The notes under the pieces: generated by a model
What the model was told of the DNA's origin: nothing
Database searches by the model: none
Seen by the model: only the letters and a program-made list of their open reading frames with translations
Source of the DNA: Nevskia sp.
GTDB lineage: Bacteria; Pseudomonadota; Gammaproteobacteria; Nevskiales; Nevskiaceae
NCBI GenBank assembly: GCA_023229645.1
Contig: JALNYU010000002.1
Coordinates: 309,320-373,319 of the forward strand
DNA: 64,000 bases
Direction: 5' to 3'
Made by a program: the position numbers and the translations under genes
In this document: positions 38,416 to 46,232 of the stretch, one piece after another
How positions within the stretch are numbered: position 1 is the stretch's first letter
How the letters are laid out: every line of letters begins with the position of its first letter

Positions 38416-38718
38416 TCCGGCCATTAAATACTTGAATAAAGACAGTGCAATGCCAAACCGGAAGCCGCACTTCCGAGAAAGCGAGAAATGGCCCGATCAA
38501 TAACAAAGCAATTTGATTTTATTATTAATTCGGCCACTCACGCCGTCTCGAAAAAGTGCGATCTCAAATTGCCGCGTAGCACCTCGTTCAACTATTTTGT
38601 GGCCGAATCAATAATCAACGTCGCCGTCTGTTTTTTGCGGGCTTAAATGCCGATTGAAATCACGCGGCAATAACCCGCATTTGTTCGATTGAACCGAGTC
38701 GTTCACCGCTTTTGATCT
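38416..38718. other. intergenic region, no feature recognised
   Basis: About 300 bases between the DUF1223 gene and the COQ7-like gene. There is an A/T-rich patch around 38,510-38,535. I see no gene, clear hairpin or convincing promoter pair. Confidence 0.4.
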
Positions 38719-39243
38719 ATGAGCAATATTGGTTCGGTCGAGCAGATTCTGCGCGTCAATCACGCGGGTGAATGCGGTGCAATTTGGATCTACCGCAGTC
38801 AAATCGCGATCACAGGCTTATTTCATCCCAGCTGCGTGGCAGAACTACAAAGCATGCTCGACCATGAGCGCGTGCACTTTGCGCGATTTGACGCCGTTCT
38901 GAAGAATCGAGGCATTCGGCATTGCCACGCTTTGGCGTTCTGGGCTTTCGGCGGCTGGCTGCTCGGCACCATTACCGCACTGATGGGGCCGAAAGCGATT
39001 TGGTCTTGCACCGCAGCCATCGAAACCCGCGTTAACTTGCACCTTGAGCATCAGATTGCATTTCTAGAGCTGCACGACGCAGAGATTCTCGAAGCCGTGA
39101 AGTCGATACAAGCAGACGAGAAAGCACATGAACAGCATGCGCGGAGTAAGGGTGGGGACGCCGACGGCGTTTTATATCGGGGACTACGTGTTTGCATCGT
39201 CGGCGCCACATCCTTCGCGATCTGGCTATCGACGCAGCTATAG
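38719..39243 (+). CDS. COQ7-type demethoxyubiquinone hydroxylase family di-iron protein
   Basis: This 174-residue protein carries the di-iron ligands of the COQ7 family: the glutamate in LRVNHAGECGA, the ExxH-like pair in MLDHERVHFARF, the glutamate in LEHQIAFLE and ADEKAHEQHA near the end. COQ7 enzymes hydroxylate 5-demethoxyubiquinone in ubiquinone synthesis at the membrane. The size and the two hydrophobic stretches (WAFGGWLLGTITALMG and the C terminus) fit the proteobacterial type. Confidence 0.88.
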   Translation: MSNIGSVEQILRVNHAGECGAIWIYRSQIAITGLFHPSCVAELQSMLDHERVHFARFDAVLKNRGIRHCHALAFWAFGGWLLGTITALMGPKAIWSCTAAIETRVNLHLEHQIAFLELHDAEILEAVKSIQADEKAHEQHARSKGGDADGVLYRGLRVCIVGATSFAIWLSTQL

Positions 39244-39613
39244 TTTCGCTCTTTGCTTCCATTGCGGCGCTACGGCCAGCAAAGCACAACACGTAGTATG
39301 TCGCCGAGCATGAATTCGGCAGAGTTGCCAATCAACCCGCTTTATTCAGTGCGTGTAGATGATTTCTGTGGGCGTGCTGTAATGCAGCGCCCGAATGCGC
39401 GCACGGGTCTGACCAAGCAGCCAAGGCGGCGGCGCTGCTGATACGTCAGCTGACGTATAATCCTGGAATTTTGACGCGTTTTCTGGAATCATAAGCTTGT
39501 TTCCAAAAGACTTTTATGTAAAGGCCAACGGATTATACGTCAAGTTTTATGTCAGCGTTATATTTCAAAGTGATATCTAATTGGCGTTGGGCCACTGAAC
39601 GAGAAGCGCATTC
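39244..39613 (+). promoter_or_regulatory. control region in front of the gene-cassette array
   Basis: A perfect 18-bp palindrome ATACGTCAGCTGACGTAT (39441-39458) overlaps a TATAAT box (39456-39461). A distant inverted copy of its arm, TTATACGTCA, is at 39533-39542, matching TGACGTATAA at 39451-39460. No good -35 box is visible. The first cassette core site lies 125 bases downstream. This looks like an operator-controlled promoter driving the cassettes. No integrase gene or remnant is visible. Confidence 0.5.
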
Positions 39614-40585
39614 ATGGCACAGCAAGGGCTAATTTTCCGAGCGTTAGTGGCATCACCCAGCGACTGCACTCACGAACGACGCATCATCCCAGAGGTAATT
39701 GCAGCATGGAACGCTGTGCATTCGGTGAGCACCGCAGCGATCATTGAGCCCGTGCTATGGGAAACCCACTCGCGTCCCGCACTCGGTAGTCGTCCACAGG
39801 AGCTGATAAATCAGCAGCTCGTCAAGAATTGCGATTTGGTCATCGGTGCATTCTGGACTCGGCTTGGAACGCCAACAGGAGAAGCTGAGTCTGGAACAGC
39901 AGAAGAGATTGAGCAGTTCAAGGCGGCAGGTCGGCCAGCGCTACTGTACTTCTCGTCAGCGCCAGTAGTCCCTGACAGCTTGGACGGGGCGCAGTACAAG
40001 GCCCTGTCAGAGTACAAGGCCCGCTTGCTTCAGAATGGCCTATGTTTCAAGTACGAAACGCTCGCTGACTTTCGGGATCAATTGCAGCGACATCTGGCCG
40101 CCCAGATGATCGAGTTCCTCGAGGCACAGCCCAAAAGCGACGCCTCAACCATACCCGAAGGCCCAAGCGCCGAATCCGAACAGAGAATCGCACTTCGGCG
40201 ACTCGTTGCAGATTTTGATTCGTTTCTGCGTCGCGCCTTCTCTGACTGGGAAGCGGAGAGAGACAGTGACCCAATGGGAACAGACGATGGCAAGTTCATT
40301 CTGAGTCGCGCCACGGATGAACTCTTGCATTTCAAGGGAATGATTCAGCAAGACGTCGGGGGCATAAGTGATGGACTTGCTTCTGTTCTCAAGAAGCTAA
40401 AGACGTTGCAGCGGCATCAAACCTACCTCGATGGCGGTGTCTCATTCCAGGAATTCTGGGATGAAGGGAATGCCATCTTTGAAAGCATCAAGGCGCTCGG
40501 TGAGAGACTTCAGCAGGCATTGGTCCAACAAGGCGCTGCAGCCGACCGGTCTGCGTCCGCTTCGCTTCAGCAGGCCGGCGGCTGA
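39614..40585 (+). CDS. DUF4062 domain protein (cassette 1)
   Basis: The first 170 residues of this 323-residue protein form a DUF4062-type Rossmann-like domain: FRALVASPSDCTHERRIIPE, then QLVKNCDLVIGAFWTRLG and SGTAEEIEQF. This is close to TIR/SIR-like nucleotide-handling folds seen in bacterial immune proteins. The C-terminal half (residues 180-300) is helical with no family I recognise. It begins 28 bases after the cassette core site. A role in defence is inference from domain type and cassette context. Confidence 0.78.
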   Translation: MAQQGLIFRALVASPSDCTHERRIIPEVIAAWNAVHSVSTAAIIEPVLWETHSRPALGSRPQELINQQLVKNCDLVIGAFWTRLGTPTGEAESGTAEEIEQFKAAGRPALLYFSSAPVVPDSLDGAQYKALSEYKARLLQNGLCFKYETLADFRDQLQRHLAAQMIEFLEAQPKSDASTIPEGPSAESEQRIALRRLVADFDSFLRRAFSDWEAERDSDPMGTDDGKFILSRATDELLHFKGMIQQDVGGISDGLASVLKKLKTLQRHQTYLDGGVSFQEFWDEGNAIFESIKALGERLQQALVQQGAAADRSASASLQQAGG

Positions 40586-40596
40586 GCGTCGGCGTT
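40523..40596 (+). repeat. attC site of cassette 1, interrupted by IS1182-family element
   Basis: The 5' box GTCCAAC (40523-40529) is the exact reverse complement of GTTGGAC at 42376-42382, beyond the IS. Inner arms GCAGCCGACCGG and CCGGCGGCTGAGC form the stem. The 3' core reads GGCGTT and is cut there by the IS. Removing the IS restores GGCGTTGGAC. Confidence 0.78.
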
Positions 40597-42375
40597 GAGG
40601 CTGTAGAAAAACCCCCAAACTGGCATGAATCACGCTGCTAAATGGAGAAGACAGGAGACTCCAATGGCGCGTTACAAACCGGTTGATCCGCATCTCTCAA
40701 AGCTGCTACCGGTTCGGTTCTCGGAGCAGATTCTTCCAGGGACCTTTGAGTACGCGCTGAACTGGCTGGTTGATCACGAGATTGACCTGCGCGTGTTCGA
40801 TGCCCGCTACTGCAACGACGAAACCGGCGCCTCGGCCTATCACCCCGGTGTGCTGCTGAAAGTGGTTTTACTGGGCTATGCGCGCGGGTTAACCTCGTCC
40901 CGCAGTATCGAACGCGCCTGCCGTGAAAACATCGTCTTCATGGCCTTGTCTGGCGATACGGCGCCGCACTTCACAACGATTGCCGGGTTCGTGGCCAAGC
41001 TGCCGGACGAGATCACGGCGGTATTCCGCGATGTTCTATTAGTCTGTGACGCACAAGGCTTGATCGGCAAAGAACGGTTTGCGGTGGATGGCTGCAAATT
41101 GCCCTCAAATGCTTCCCGAACTTGGAGCGGCACCCGCGCCGATCTGCAGAAGAAAGCCGAGAAAATGGAAAAGGCCATCGGCTACTTGCTGGATGCGCAC
41201 CGGCGGCAGGATGCCAGCCAAAACAACGATTCGCTCACGCAGCGCGAGCAGCAGCAAATCGAAACGCTTTCGCGGAATAGCCAGAAGATTCGCACCGCCC
41301 TGACGGACTTCAAACCGCGCCTGAATCGCAAAGGCGAAGAACGGAAAGCCAACCTGACCGATCCCGACTCGGCCGTGATGAAAACCAGCCACGGCGTCGT
41401 GCAGGGGTATACCGGCGTGGCGGCGGTTGATGCGAAATCACAGGTCATCGTCAACGCCAGCGCCTTCGGCACCGGACAAGAGAATGCTCTGCTGCCGGTC
41501 GTCCTCCAAGACCTACGGCAAGACTTCAAAGCCATCGGCCGCAAAGACCCGCTACACGCCGCCACCGTGCTGACCGATTCCGGCTATCACGCCGAAACCA
41601 CGCTGCAGCAACTGGCCGATGCCAAGGTCAATGCCCTCATCGCCGACACCGGTTTTAGAGCACGCGACCCGCGCTTTGCCGAAGCCTACCAACACAAGCC
41701 AAAAGAAAAACAACGGCAACCCGGCGAACACCGCTCGCGCTGGTTTCAGCCAAAAGACTTTCAATTCGATCCCAACCGAAAAACCTGCACCTGCCCCGCC
41801 GGCAAAGCCCTCAAACTCAGCACCGCCAATGCCGTCATCAAGGGCCGACGCGGCATCAGCTTTGAAGGCACAAAAGCCCTCTGCCAAAGCTGCCCCCTCC
41901 GGACGCAGTGCCTGCGCAAGCCGGACATCAGCCCGTATCGACAAGTCACCTTCTTCGACGGCAGCAAAACCAAAGACCTGCACCCGCAAACCACCGCAAT
42001 GAAAGCCCGAATCGACAGCCGTGAAGGGCGACTACTGTACAGCCGGCGTCTGGGCATCGTCGAACCGGTCTTCGGCAATCTGCACAATCACCACCTACGC
42101 CGCTTCACGCTCAGAACCCGACGCAAGGTGGATGCGCAATGGAAGCTGTTTGCCTTGGTGCACAACGTACAAAAGCTGCAAGGCAAGGCGCCATGAAGCA
42201 CCTGGCAAAGCCGGAAACGGTAGGATATCGTCCAACAAGGCCCTGCCACCGCCGAGGCCGGCCACACAATGGAATCGTCAGATGATCGCAATTCAATCAA
42301 ACAACGCGGCATTAGAGCCGATCACCGCTTTCGCGCATTCTAGTGAAAGCGCTGGTGGGCTTTTTCTACAGACTC
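40597..42375 (+). mobile_element. IS1182-family insertion sequence, complete
   Basis: Terminal inverted repeats are GAGGCTGTAGAAAAACCCC at the left end and GAGTCTGTAGAAAAAGCCC read inward from 42375, 17 of 19 identical. One transposase gene fills most of the element. Flanks are GTT on both sides, so the target duplication is GTT (or CGTT if the right end is 42374). The target is the core of an attC site. A truncated second copy lies at 45522. Confidence 0.82.
40664..42196 (+). CDS. IS1182-family transposase
   Basis: This 510-residue transposase starts at ATG 40664 with AGGAG upstream. The N-terminal part YKPVDPHLSKLLPV plus the DUF772-like helix region (ACRENIVFMALSGD), the DDE core beginning FAVDGCKLPSNASR, and the C-terminal CTCPAGKALKL, CQSCPLRTQCLR and RRLGIVEPVFGNL regions are all family hallmarks. 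No stop or frameshift is seen, so it may be active. Confidence 0.92.
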   Translation: MARYKPVDPHLSKLLPVRFSEQILPGTFEYALNWLVDHEIDLRVFDARYCNDETGASAYHPGVLLKVVLLGYARGLTSSRSIERACRENIVFMALSGDTAPHFTTIAGFVAKLPDEITAVFRDVLLVCDAQGLIGKERFAVDGCKLPSNASRTWSGTRADLQKKAEKMEKAIGYLLDAHRRQDASQNNDSLTQREQQQIETLSRNSQKIRTALTDFKPRLNRKGEERKANLTDPDSAVMKTSHGVVQGYTGVAAVDAKSQVIVNASAFGTGQENALLPVVLQDLRQDFKAIGRKDPLHAATVLTDSGYHAETTLQQLADAKVNALIADTGFRARDPRFAEAYQHKPKEKQRQPGEHRSRWFQPKDFQFDPNRKTCTCPAGKALKLSTANAVIKGRRGISFEGTKALCQSCPLRTQCLRKPDISPYRQVTFFDGSKTKDLHPQTTAMKARIDSREGRLLYSRRLGIVEPVFGNLHNHHLRRFTLRTRRKVDAQWKLFALVHNVQKLQGKAP

Positions 42376-42500
42376 GTTGGACCTTGAGCAGAAAAAGCAA
42401 CGGCAAAAGCAAAAGCCAAAACAGCAGATAGGGAGTTTCCACCCGTGTTTTCGTTTAGAACGTCCTTGCCAGCATCCAAGCACCGTGTTCGTCGGCGAAG

Positions 42501-42800
42501 TTCGTCGGTGTCGGCGTCGCGTTTCTTTCCGGGCTGGCCGGACTTCCAGTGTGTTTCAGCTTGCAGGCATTTCAAAGCAGCGCCAGCTTCAGGGTCGGGC
42601 TTTCTTTTCAGCCTTTTTGCGCAATGCCAGTCGCGCGTTCGGTTTTTTGGTTCGTCAGCGCCGATGTTGCGTTTCTTCTCCGGCCGGTCAGACTTCAGGC
42701 GCGTTTCAGTTGGCAGGCTTTTCAAAGCGGCGCCAGCTTCAAGCTCGGGTCTTCATTCCAGCCTTTTCGTGCAGGGCCAGTCGTCAATTCGGTCCTCCGC
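42501..42800. repeat. 150-bp tandem duplication forming most of cassette 2
   Basis: Bases 42501-42650 and 42651-42800 align without gaps, with 39 differences by my count (about 74% identity), mostly transitions. Shared blocks include TTTCAAAGC and CGCCAGCTTC. The substitutions show no three-base pattern, so protein coding is not supported, though two forward frames stay open across both copies without an ATG start. The cassette has no other gene candidate. Confidence 0.75.
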
Positions 42801-42806
42801 GCCAGG

Positions 42807-42908
42807 GTCCAATCATCGGTTCCAGCCGACCGTGTGCGCCTCCCGGCCTTTGCTTGTAACTTCACCTTGTGCGCGGGCGCACACGGCGGCTGAACCTGAG
42901 CGTTGGGC
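42807..42908 (+). repeat. attC site of cassette 2
   Basis: The 5' box GTCCAAT (42807-42813) and the 3' box GTTGGGC (42902-42908) pair with two G-T wobbles. Next inward, GGTTC pairs with GAACC. The inner stem GCCGACCGTGTGCGCC pairs with GGCGCACACGGCGGC. The total of 102 bp is within the attC size range. Confidence 0.8.
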
Positions 42909-42996
42909 CGCCAGCGCCGTTGGCACCATGGTCAGAGCTTGTATTAAAAAGTATGGCTGGGAACTTTGTTAGTGCATAGTTTTTCGGGAGTTACCG

Positions 42997-43290
42997 ATGG
43001 AAAAAATGGTACGAGACAAAATTCCAGAGATTCTGAATCGACTTGGCAAGACGGCTGTCTTTCGGAAGGCGCAGCGGAGCGAAGTGTTGCCATTCTTGAT
43101 AGCCAAACTTCGCGAGGAATGCAGCGAATTTGAGGCTGAGAACACCCTCGAAGAAATGGCCGACATCCTAGATGTTGTCGAAGAAATCATTTCGCATTTA
43201 TCGTTTAGCTCTACGGAACTACAAAACGTAAGGAGAGCTAAGGTATGTGACCGAGGTAGCTTCAAGACCCACACAATAATGACCATCTGA
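42997..43290 (+). CDS. MazG-like nucleotide pyrophosphohydrolase (cassette 3, gene 1)
   Basis: This 97-residue protein resembles the small MazG/phosphoribosyl-ATP pyrophosphohydrolase-like group: MVRDKIPEIL at the start, then the helix pair KLREECSEFEAENTLEEMADILDV (shown in part) with EExxE and ExxD-type metal ligands. These enzymes hydrolyse nucleoside triphosphates to monophosphates. It is the first gene after the cassette core site and ends two bases before the HIT gene. Confidence 0.75.
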   Translation: MEKMVRDKIPEILNRLGKTAVFRKAQRSEVLPFLIAKLREECSEFEAENTLEEMADILDVVEEIISHLSFSSTELQNVRRAKVCDRGSFKTHTIMTI

Positions 43291-43292
43291 CG

Positions 43293-43970
43293 ATGCCGAA
43301 CTCGTGCAGCCCAATTTTTAGGTGTCCATTCTGCAACGTCCATGAGTTGGGAGGAGATGCGCGGTCCCAGTATTTTCCCGACATTGCTCGGACGTTCTAT
43401 GATGGACTCGGAATTCGAGTAATTGCTGATGTGTCTCCTATTGCTGCTGGCCACCTTTTGATTATCGCGAAGAGTCACAAAAACAATTTTTACAGCGACC
43501 TGATAGATCACTCTTCGGAGATCCGGAAAATCATCAGGTTGTTCAGAGCGTTTTGCGCTAGGGACTTATCCTCATTAGCGATTGCTTTCGAACATGGCAT
43601 CGCTACTGCAGCAGATGAAGAGAATCGATCATCTTGTATTGATCATGCGCACGTACATTTGTTGCCGATCGGCACACATCTCTCCGGTGCAATGATCATG
43701 AAAGGTGAGGGCGTATCTGATCTGGAATCGAAGTTCTCGCAAATGATCTCACAATATTATTTTTTATCAGACACATATTCTATTGACTTCTTGTCGGCAT
43801 CTGAAATATTTGGATCCCAGTTTTTCCGGAAATCAATCGCTTTAATGATGTCATTGCCGTTTTGGCACTGGTTAGACGTCTATCTTCTGGACGAAAATAA
43901 TCGATCCAGATACTTACAAACGGAGAACATATTAAAATCATTTTCTGCCTATTTAAGCGAGAATATTTGA
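43293..43970 (+). CDS. HIT-family protein (cassette 3, gene 2)
   Basis: This 225-residue protein has the histidine triad HAHVHLLP in IDHAHVHLLPIG and an N-terminal CPFC pair (FRCPFCNVHE) typical of zinc-containing HIT hydrolases. The region AAGHLLIIAKSHKNNFYSDL matches the substrate-binding strand of HIT proteins. HIT enzymes act on nucleotide phosphoramidates or dinucleoside polyphosphates. The C-terminal 90 residues are an extension without a known match. It is tightly packed between the MazG-like and membrane-protein genes. Confidence 0.78.
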   Translation: MPNSCSPIFRCPFCNVHELGGDARSQYFPDIARTFYDGLGIRVIADVSPIAAGHLLIIAKSHKNNFYSDLIDHSSEIRKIIRLFRAFCARDLSSLAIAFEHGIATAADEENRSSCIDHAHVHLLPIGTHLSGAMIMKGEGVSDLESKFSQMISQYYFLSDTYSIDFLSASEIFGSQFFRKSIALMMSLPFWHWLDVYLLDENNRSRYLQTENILKSFSAYLSENI

Positions 43971-43980
43971 GTAATTGAAA

Positions 43981-44820
43981 ATGCCATCAACAAATAAGGC
44001 AAAACGCTTCGTCGCGGGCATCTGCGTTACTTCTGTGGCTATATATGGGGTGCTATGGACATTTGCTGAGTCCATTAGCATTCCTGCCGGCTTTACAACG
44101 TTTTTTATAATTTCCGGACTGTCGAGCATCACAGGTCTAATTTGGTCTCTAATTAGCGAAGTTCGAGACCTTCGTCAGCAGGTAACTAATTTGCAGGCAG
44201 ACGCAAGTATATTCGAAAGGGAACTAACGTTGGCACGTGCATCGAAAAGTTACTGCTGCATCGTTAAACAAGAAACAAGCGCTTGTCCACTCGGCGTCAC
44301 AAGAATAATTCCCCATACGGAAGAAACCATCCGCTCGAGTTTGGCGAAGGCGCGACGCTCACTGCGATGGTACGGTCTGAGTGCGTTCAATGTTCTCCAT
44401 AATAATTATGACTTATTCGAAAAGAAGAGAGATGTTCAATTCGATTTCTCGATTCTCTCCAAGGAGAACATGGGTTTAATAAAGGAGGTGGATCGATATT
44501 TTGGAGATGTGCGAGGCAAACTTAACGCAGAAGAGCTAATTAAGGAGAGCGAAAAGCTCATCAAACGGGTTCAGAGCGATCTAAATTCAAACGTCAGCGT
44601 ACACTGGCACAACCAGATGCCGACTTTTCGAATAATAGCAGTTGATGGAAGTACAACCTATGTATCCTTCTATCAGCGCGGGATAGATGCCCTAAAGTCG
44701 TTCCAATTGGAATTAAGTTCAGATGTGGAAACGAAGTTCCCAATTAAAGACTGGTTTGACGCGTATATCGAAAAATGCTTGATCACAGAAAAATATAGAA
44801 AATCTCCTGAGAGCATTTCA
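43981..44820 (+). CDS. two-helix membrane protein with coiled coil and cytosolic domain (cassette 3, gene 3)
   Basis: Two N-terminal membrane helices (FVAGICVTSVAIYGVLWTF and FTTFFIISGLSSITGLIWSL) are followed by a short coiled coil (EVRDLRQQVTNLQADASIFE) and a cytosolic domain of about 190 residues. The latter has RRSLRWYGLSAFNVL and FRIIAVDGSTTYVSFYQ, which recall phospholipase-D-like sensor or effector domains, but I see no HKD motif. The family is unknown. I use ATG 43981 rather than TTG 43975. The stop codon ends in frame at 44823, overlapping the methyltransferase start. Confidence 0.6.
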
Positions 44821-45410
44821 TGAATGCTAGGGATACATACAACGGGATCGCACAGCACTATGGCACTCGCCACTCGGGTGCGTCGAATCCATTTCGAAAG
44901 CTGGAGAAGTATTTTTCGATCATGAGAGACGCCGCACTTGATGTTGGTTGCGGCACCGGGCGCGATACGATCCAGTTGGCATCTCGGTTCAATCGTGTTG
45001 TTGCAATAGATGTCGCGGATAAAATGATAGAAATCGCTAAACGGCAGGCAAACAGCGATAATGTAATTTTTTTTCGAGAAGATATTCAGAATTTACGCTT
45101 GCCTGATGAGTTCAATACGATTTGGGCTAACGCAGTAATTCACCATATCCCATTCGAGCGTGTCGAATCTGTTCTTTCTAACTTTTTATCCATGTGCCAG
45201 CTAGGCTCGAGAATTTTGATTACAAGCAGAATAGACATTCGAGATGGTCTTGATGAAGAATATATAGGATTTCCCAGGCAATACTACGGGCATACGATCA
45301 AAGAACTGACGGCTATCGGGAATCGACTCGGGCTCAGAGAAGTATTTAGCGAAGAACAATCACCAGGGAAAAAGAAATGGATTTTTCTTGTGCTTGAGGC
45401 GTACGCATAA
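44820..45410 (+). CDS. class I SAM-dependent methyltransferase (cassette 3, gene 4)
   Basis: This 196-residue protein has the SAM-binding motif I LDVGCGTGRDTIQLA, the acidic end of strand 2 (VVAIDVADKMIEIA) and motif IV-like region TIWANAVIHHIPFE. The substrate is unknown; the fold is that of small-molecule methyltransferases (Methyltransf_11/25 type). The start overlaps the end of the membrane-protein gene by 4 bases (ATGA), so the two are coupled. The cassette attC follows 36 bases downstream. Confidence 0.85.
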   Translation: MNARDTYNGIAQHYGTRHSGASNPFRKLEKYFSIMRDAALDVGCGTGRDTIQLASRFNRVVAIDVADKMIEIAKRQANSDNVIFFREDIQNLRLPDEFNTIWANAVIHHIPFERVESVLSNFLSMCQLGSRILITSRIDIRDGLDEEYIGFPRQYYGHTIKELTAIGNRLGLREVFSEEQSPGKKKWIFLVLEAYA

Positions 45411-45446
45411 ATGGAAGGAATTGAAAGAAACCCGGAGGCAACTAAG

Positions 45447-45521
45447 GCCCAACAGGCGGTTCAAGCCGACCGGGGCGCCTCCGCTAAGCTCCGACTACGC
45501 TGGCGGCTTAACCTGGGCGTT
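45447..45521 (+). repeat. attC site of cassette 3, interrupted by truncated IS copy
   Basis: The 5' box GCCCAAC (45447-45453) and inner arms AGCCGACCGG...CGGCTTAACC lead to GGGCGTT, where the IS1182-family remnant begins. The expected rest of the core (GGGC after GTT) is absent because the far end of the IS is deleted. Confidence 0.75.
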
Positions 45522-45741
45522 GAGGCTGTAGAAAAACCCCCAAACTGGCATAAATCACGCTGCTAAATGGAGAAGACAGGAGATTCCAGTGGCGCGCTAC
45601 AAACCGGTTGATCCGCATCTCTCAAAGCTGCTGCCGGTTCGGTTTTCGGAGCAGATTCTTCCAGGGACATTCGAGTACGCACTGAATTGGCTGGTTGATC
45701 ACGAGATTGACCTGAGCGTGTTCAATGCCCGCTATGGAGAA
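45522..45741 (+). mobile_element. left-end remnant of a second IS1182-family copy
   Basis: The sequence from 45522 matches the left end of the complete element (GAGGCTGTAGAAAAACCCC, the AGGAG ribosome-binding site and the first roughly 48 transposase codons, with an ATG-to-GTG change at 45590). It diverges after GCCCGCTA at about 45736. The rest of the element is lost. Confidence 0.85.
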
Positions 45742-45781
45742 ACCGGGGTCGGAGTTTGATAAACGGCGAGCTAAGGGGGCG

Positions 45782-45965
45782 GGGTAAACTGGCCCAAATC
45801 TGACGGACACTGAAATCAGGCTGCATCCATCAAGGCTTCGAATACCACTGGGGAGCGGTAATTGAGTGTTTGATGGCTGGGTTTCCGGTTATAGAAAACC
45901 TCGATCCATTCAAAGATTTCCTGTCGGGTCTGTTCGCGGGTTTTGAAATTTCGGCCTCAGACCAC
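45782..45965 (-). pseudogene. IS3-family transposase fragment (OrfB C terminus)
   Basis: The minus strand from about 45945 reads TREQTRQEIFEWIEVFYNRK and then PSHQTLNYRSPVVFEALMDA followed by a stop near 45822. This is the end of the IS3-family integrase core (the WIEVFYNRxRxHxxLxYxSP pattern). Upstream of it the frame breaks off. It abuts the truncated IS1182 copy, so the area is an IS graveyard. Confidence 0.75.
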
Positions 45966-46232
45966 CGCGCGTATGGCGGAGTAACGTAAACAGGGCTTCG
46001 CGTAGGGTGGATGCCAATCCACCTTCCGCGAAGCGACATGTAAAGCGCGGGGTTGGCGAGGAATGGCGGAATGAGCCACGCTGCTTCTGCCCTACGGATT
46101 GATAGGTTGACTCAACTGCACGTCGCTTTCCTCACACGGCGTGCACGTTACTTCCTCTGACCTATTGTGCGTCAGGTTGGTTATGCCGCCCCCCGATGTT
46201 GTCGAAGAATGCTTGGGGGCCTGCTGTCTCGG
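45966..46232. other. intergenic region with a palindromic repeat
   Basis: A two-part hairpin lies at 45995-46034: GCTTCGCG pairs with CGCGAAGC, and GGTGGAT pairs with ATCCACC inside it. Sequences of this GTAGGGTGGAT type are dispersed repeats in many proteobacteria. Nothing else was recognised. Confidence 0.45.

Larger units (their letters stand above)
39586..45521 (+). mobile_element. gene-cassette array with attC sites, lacking an integrase (CALIN-like)
   Basis: Core sites of the GTTRRRY type occur at 39586-39592 (GTTGGGC), 42376-42382 (GTTGGAC) and 42902-42908 (GTTGGGC), plus two GTT cores cut by an IS. Three stretches have the paired boxes of attC sites (listed separately). Between them lie a DUF4062 gene, a tandem-repeat cassette and a four-gene cassette, all in the same direction. 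No intI is in the window, so the array is either remote from or has lost its integrase. Confidence 0.75.

Noticed and set aside
42366..42859. Open frames in both directions across cassette 2
   Set aside because: No ATG with a ribosome-binding site, Arg/Ser-rich composition, a minus-strand stop in the second repeat unit, and no codon periodicity between the two repeat units.
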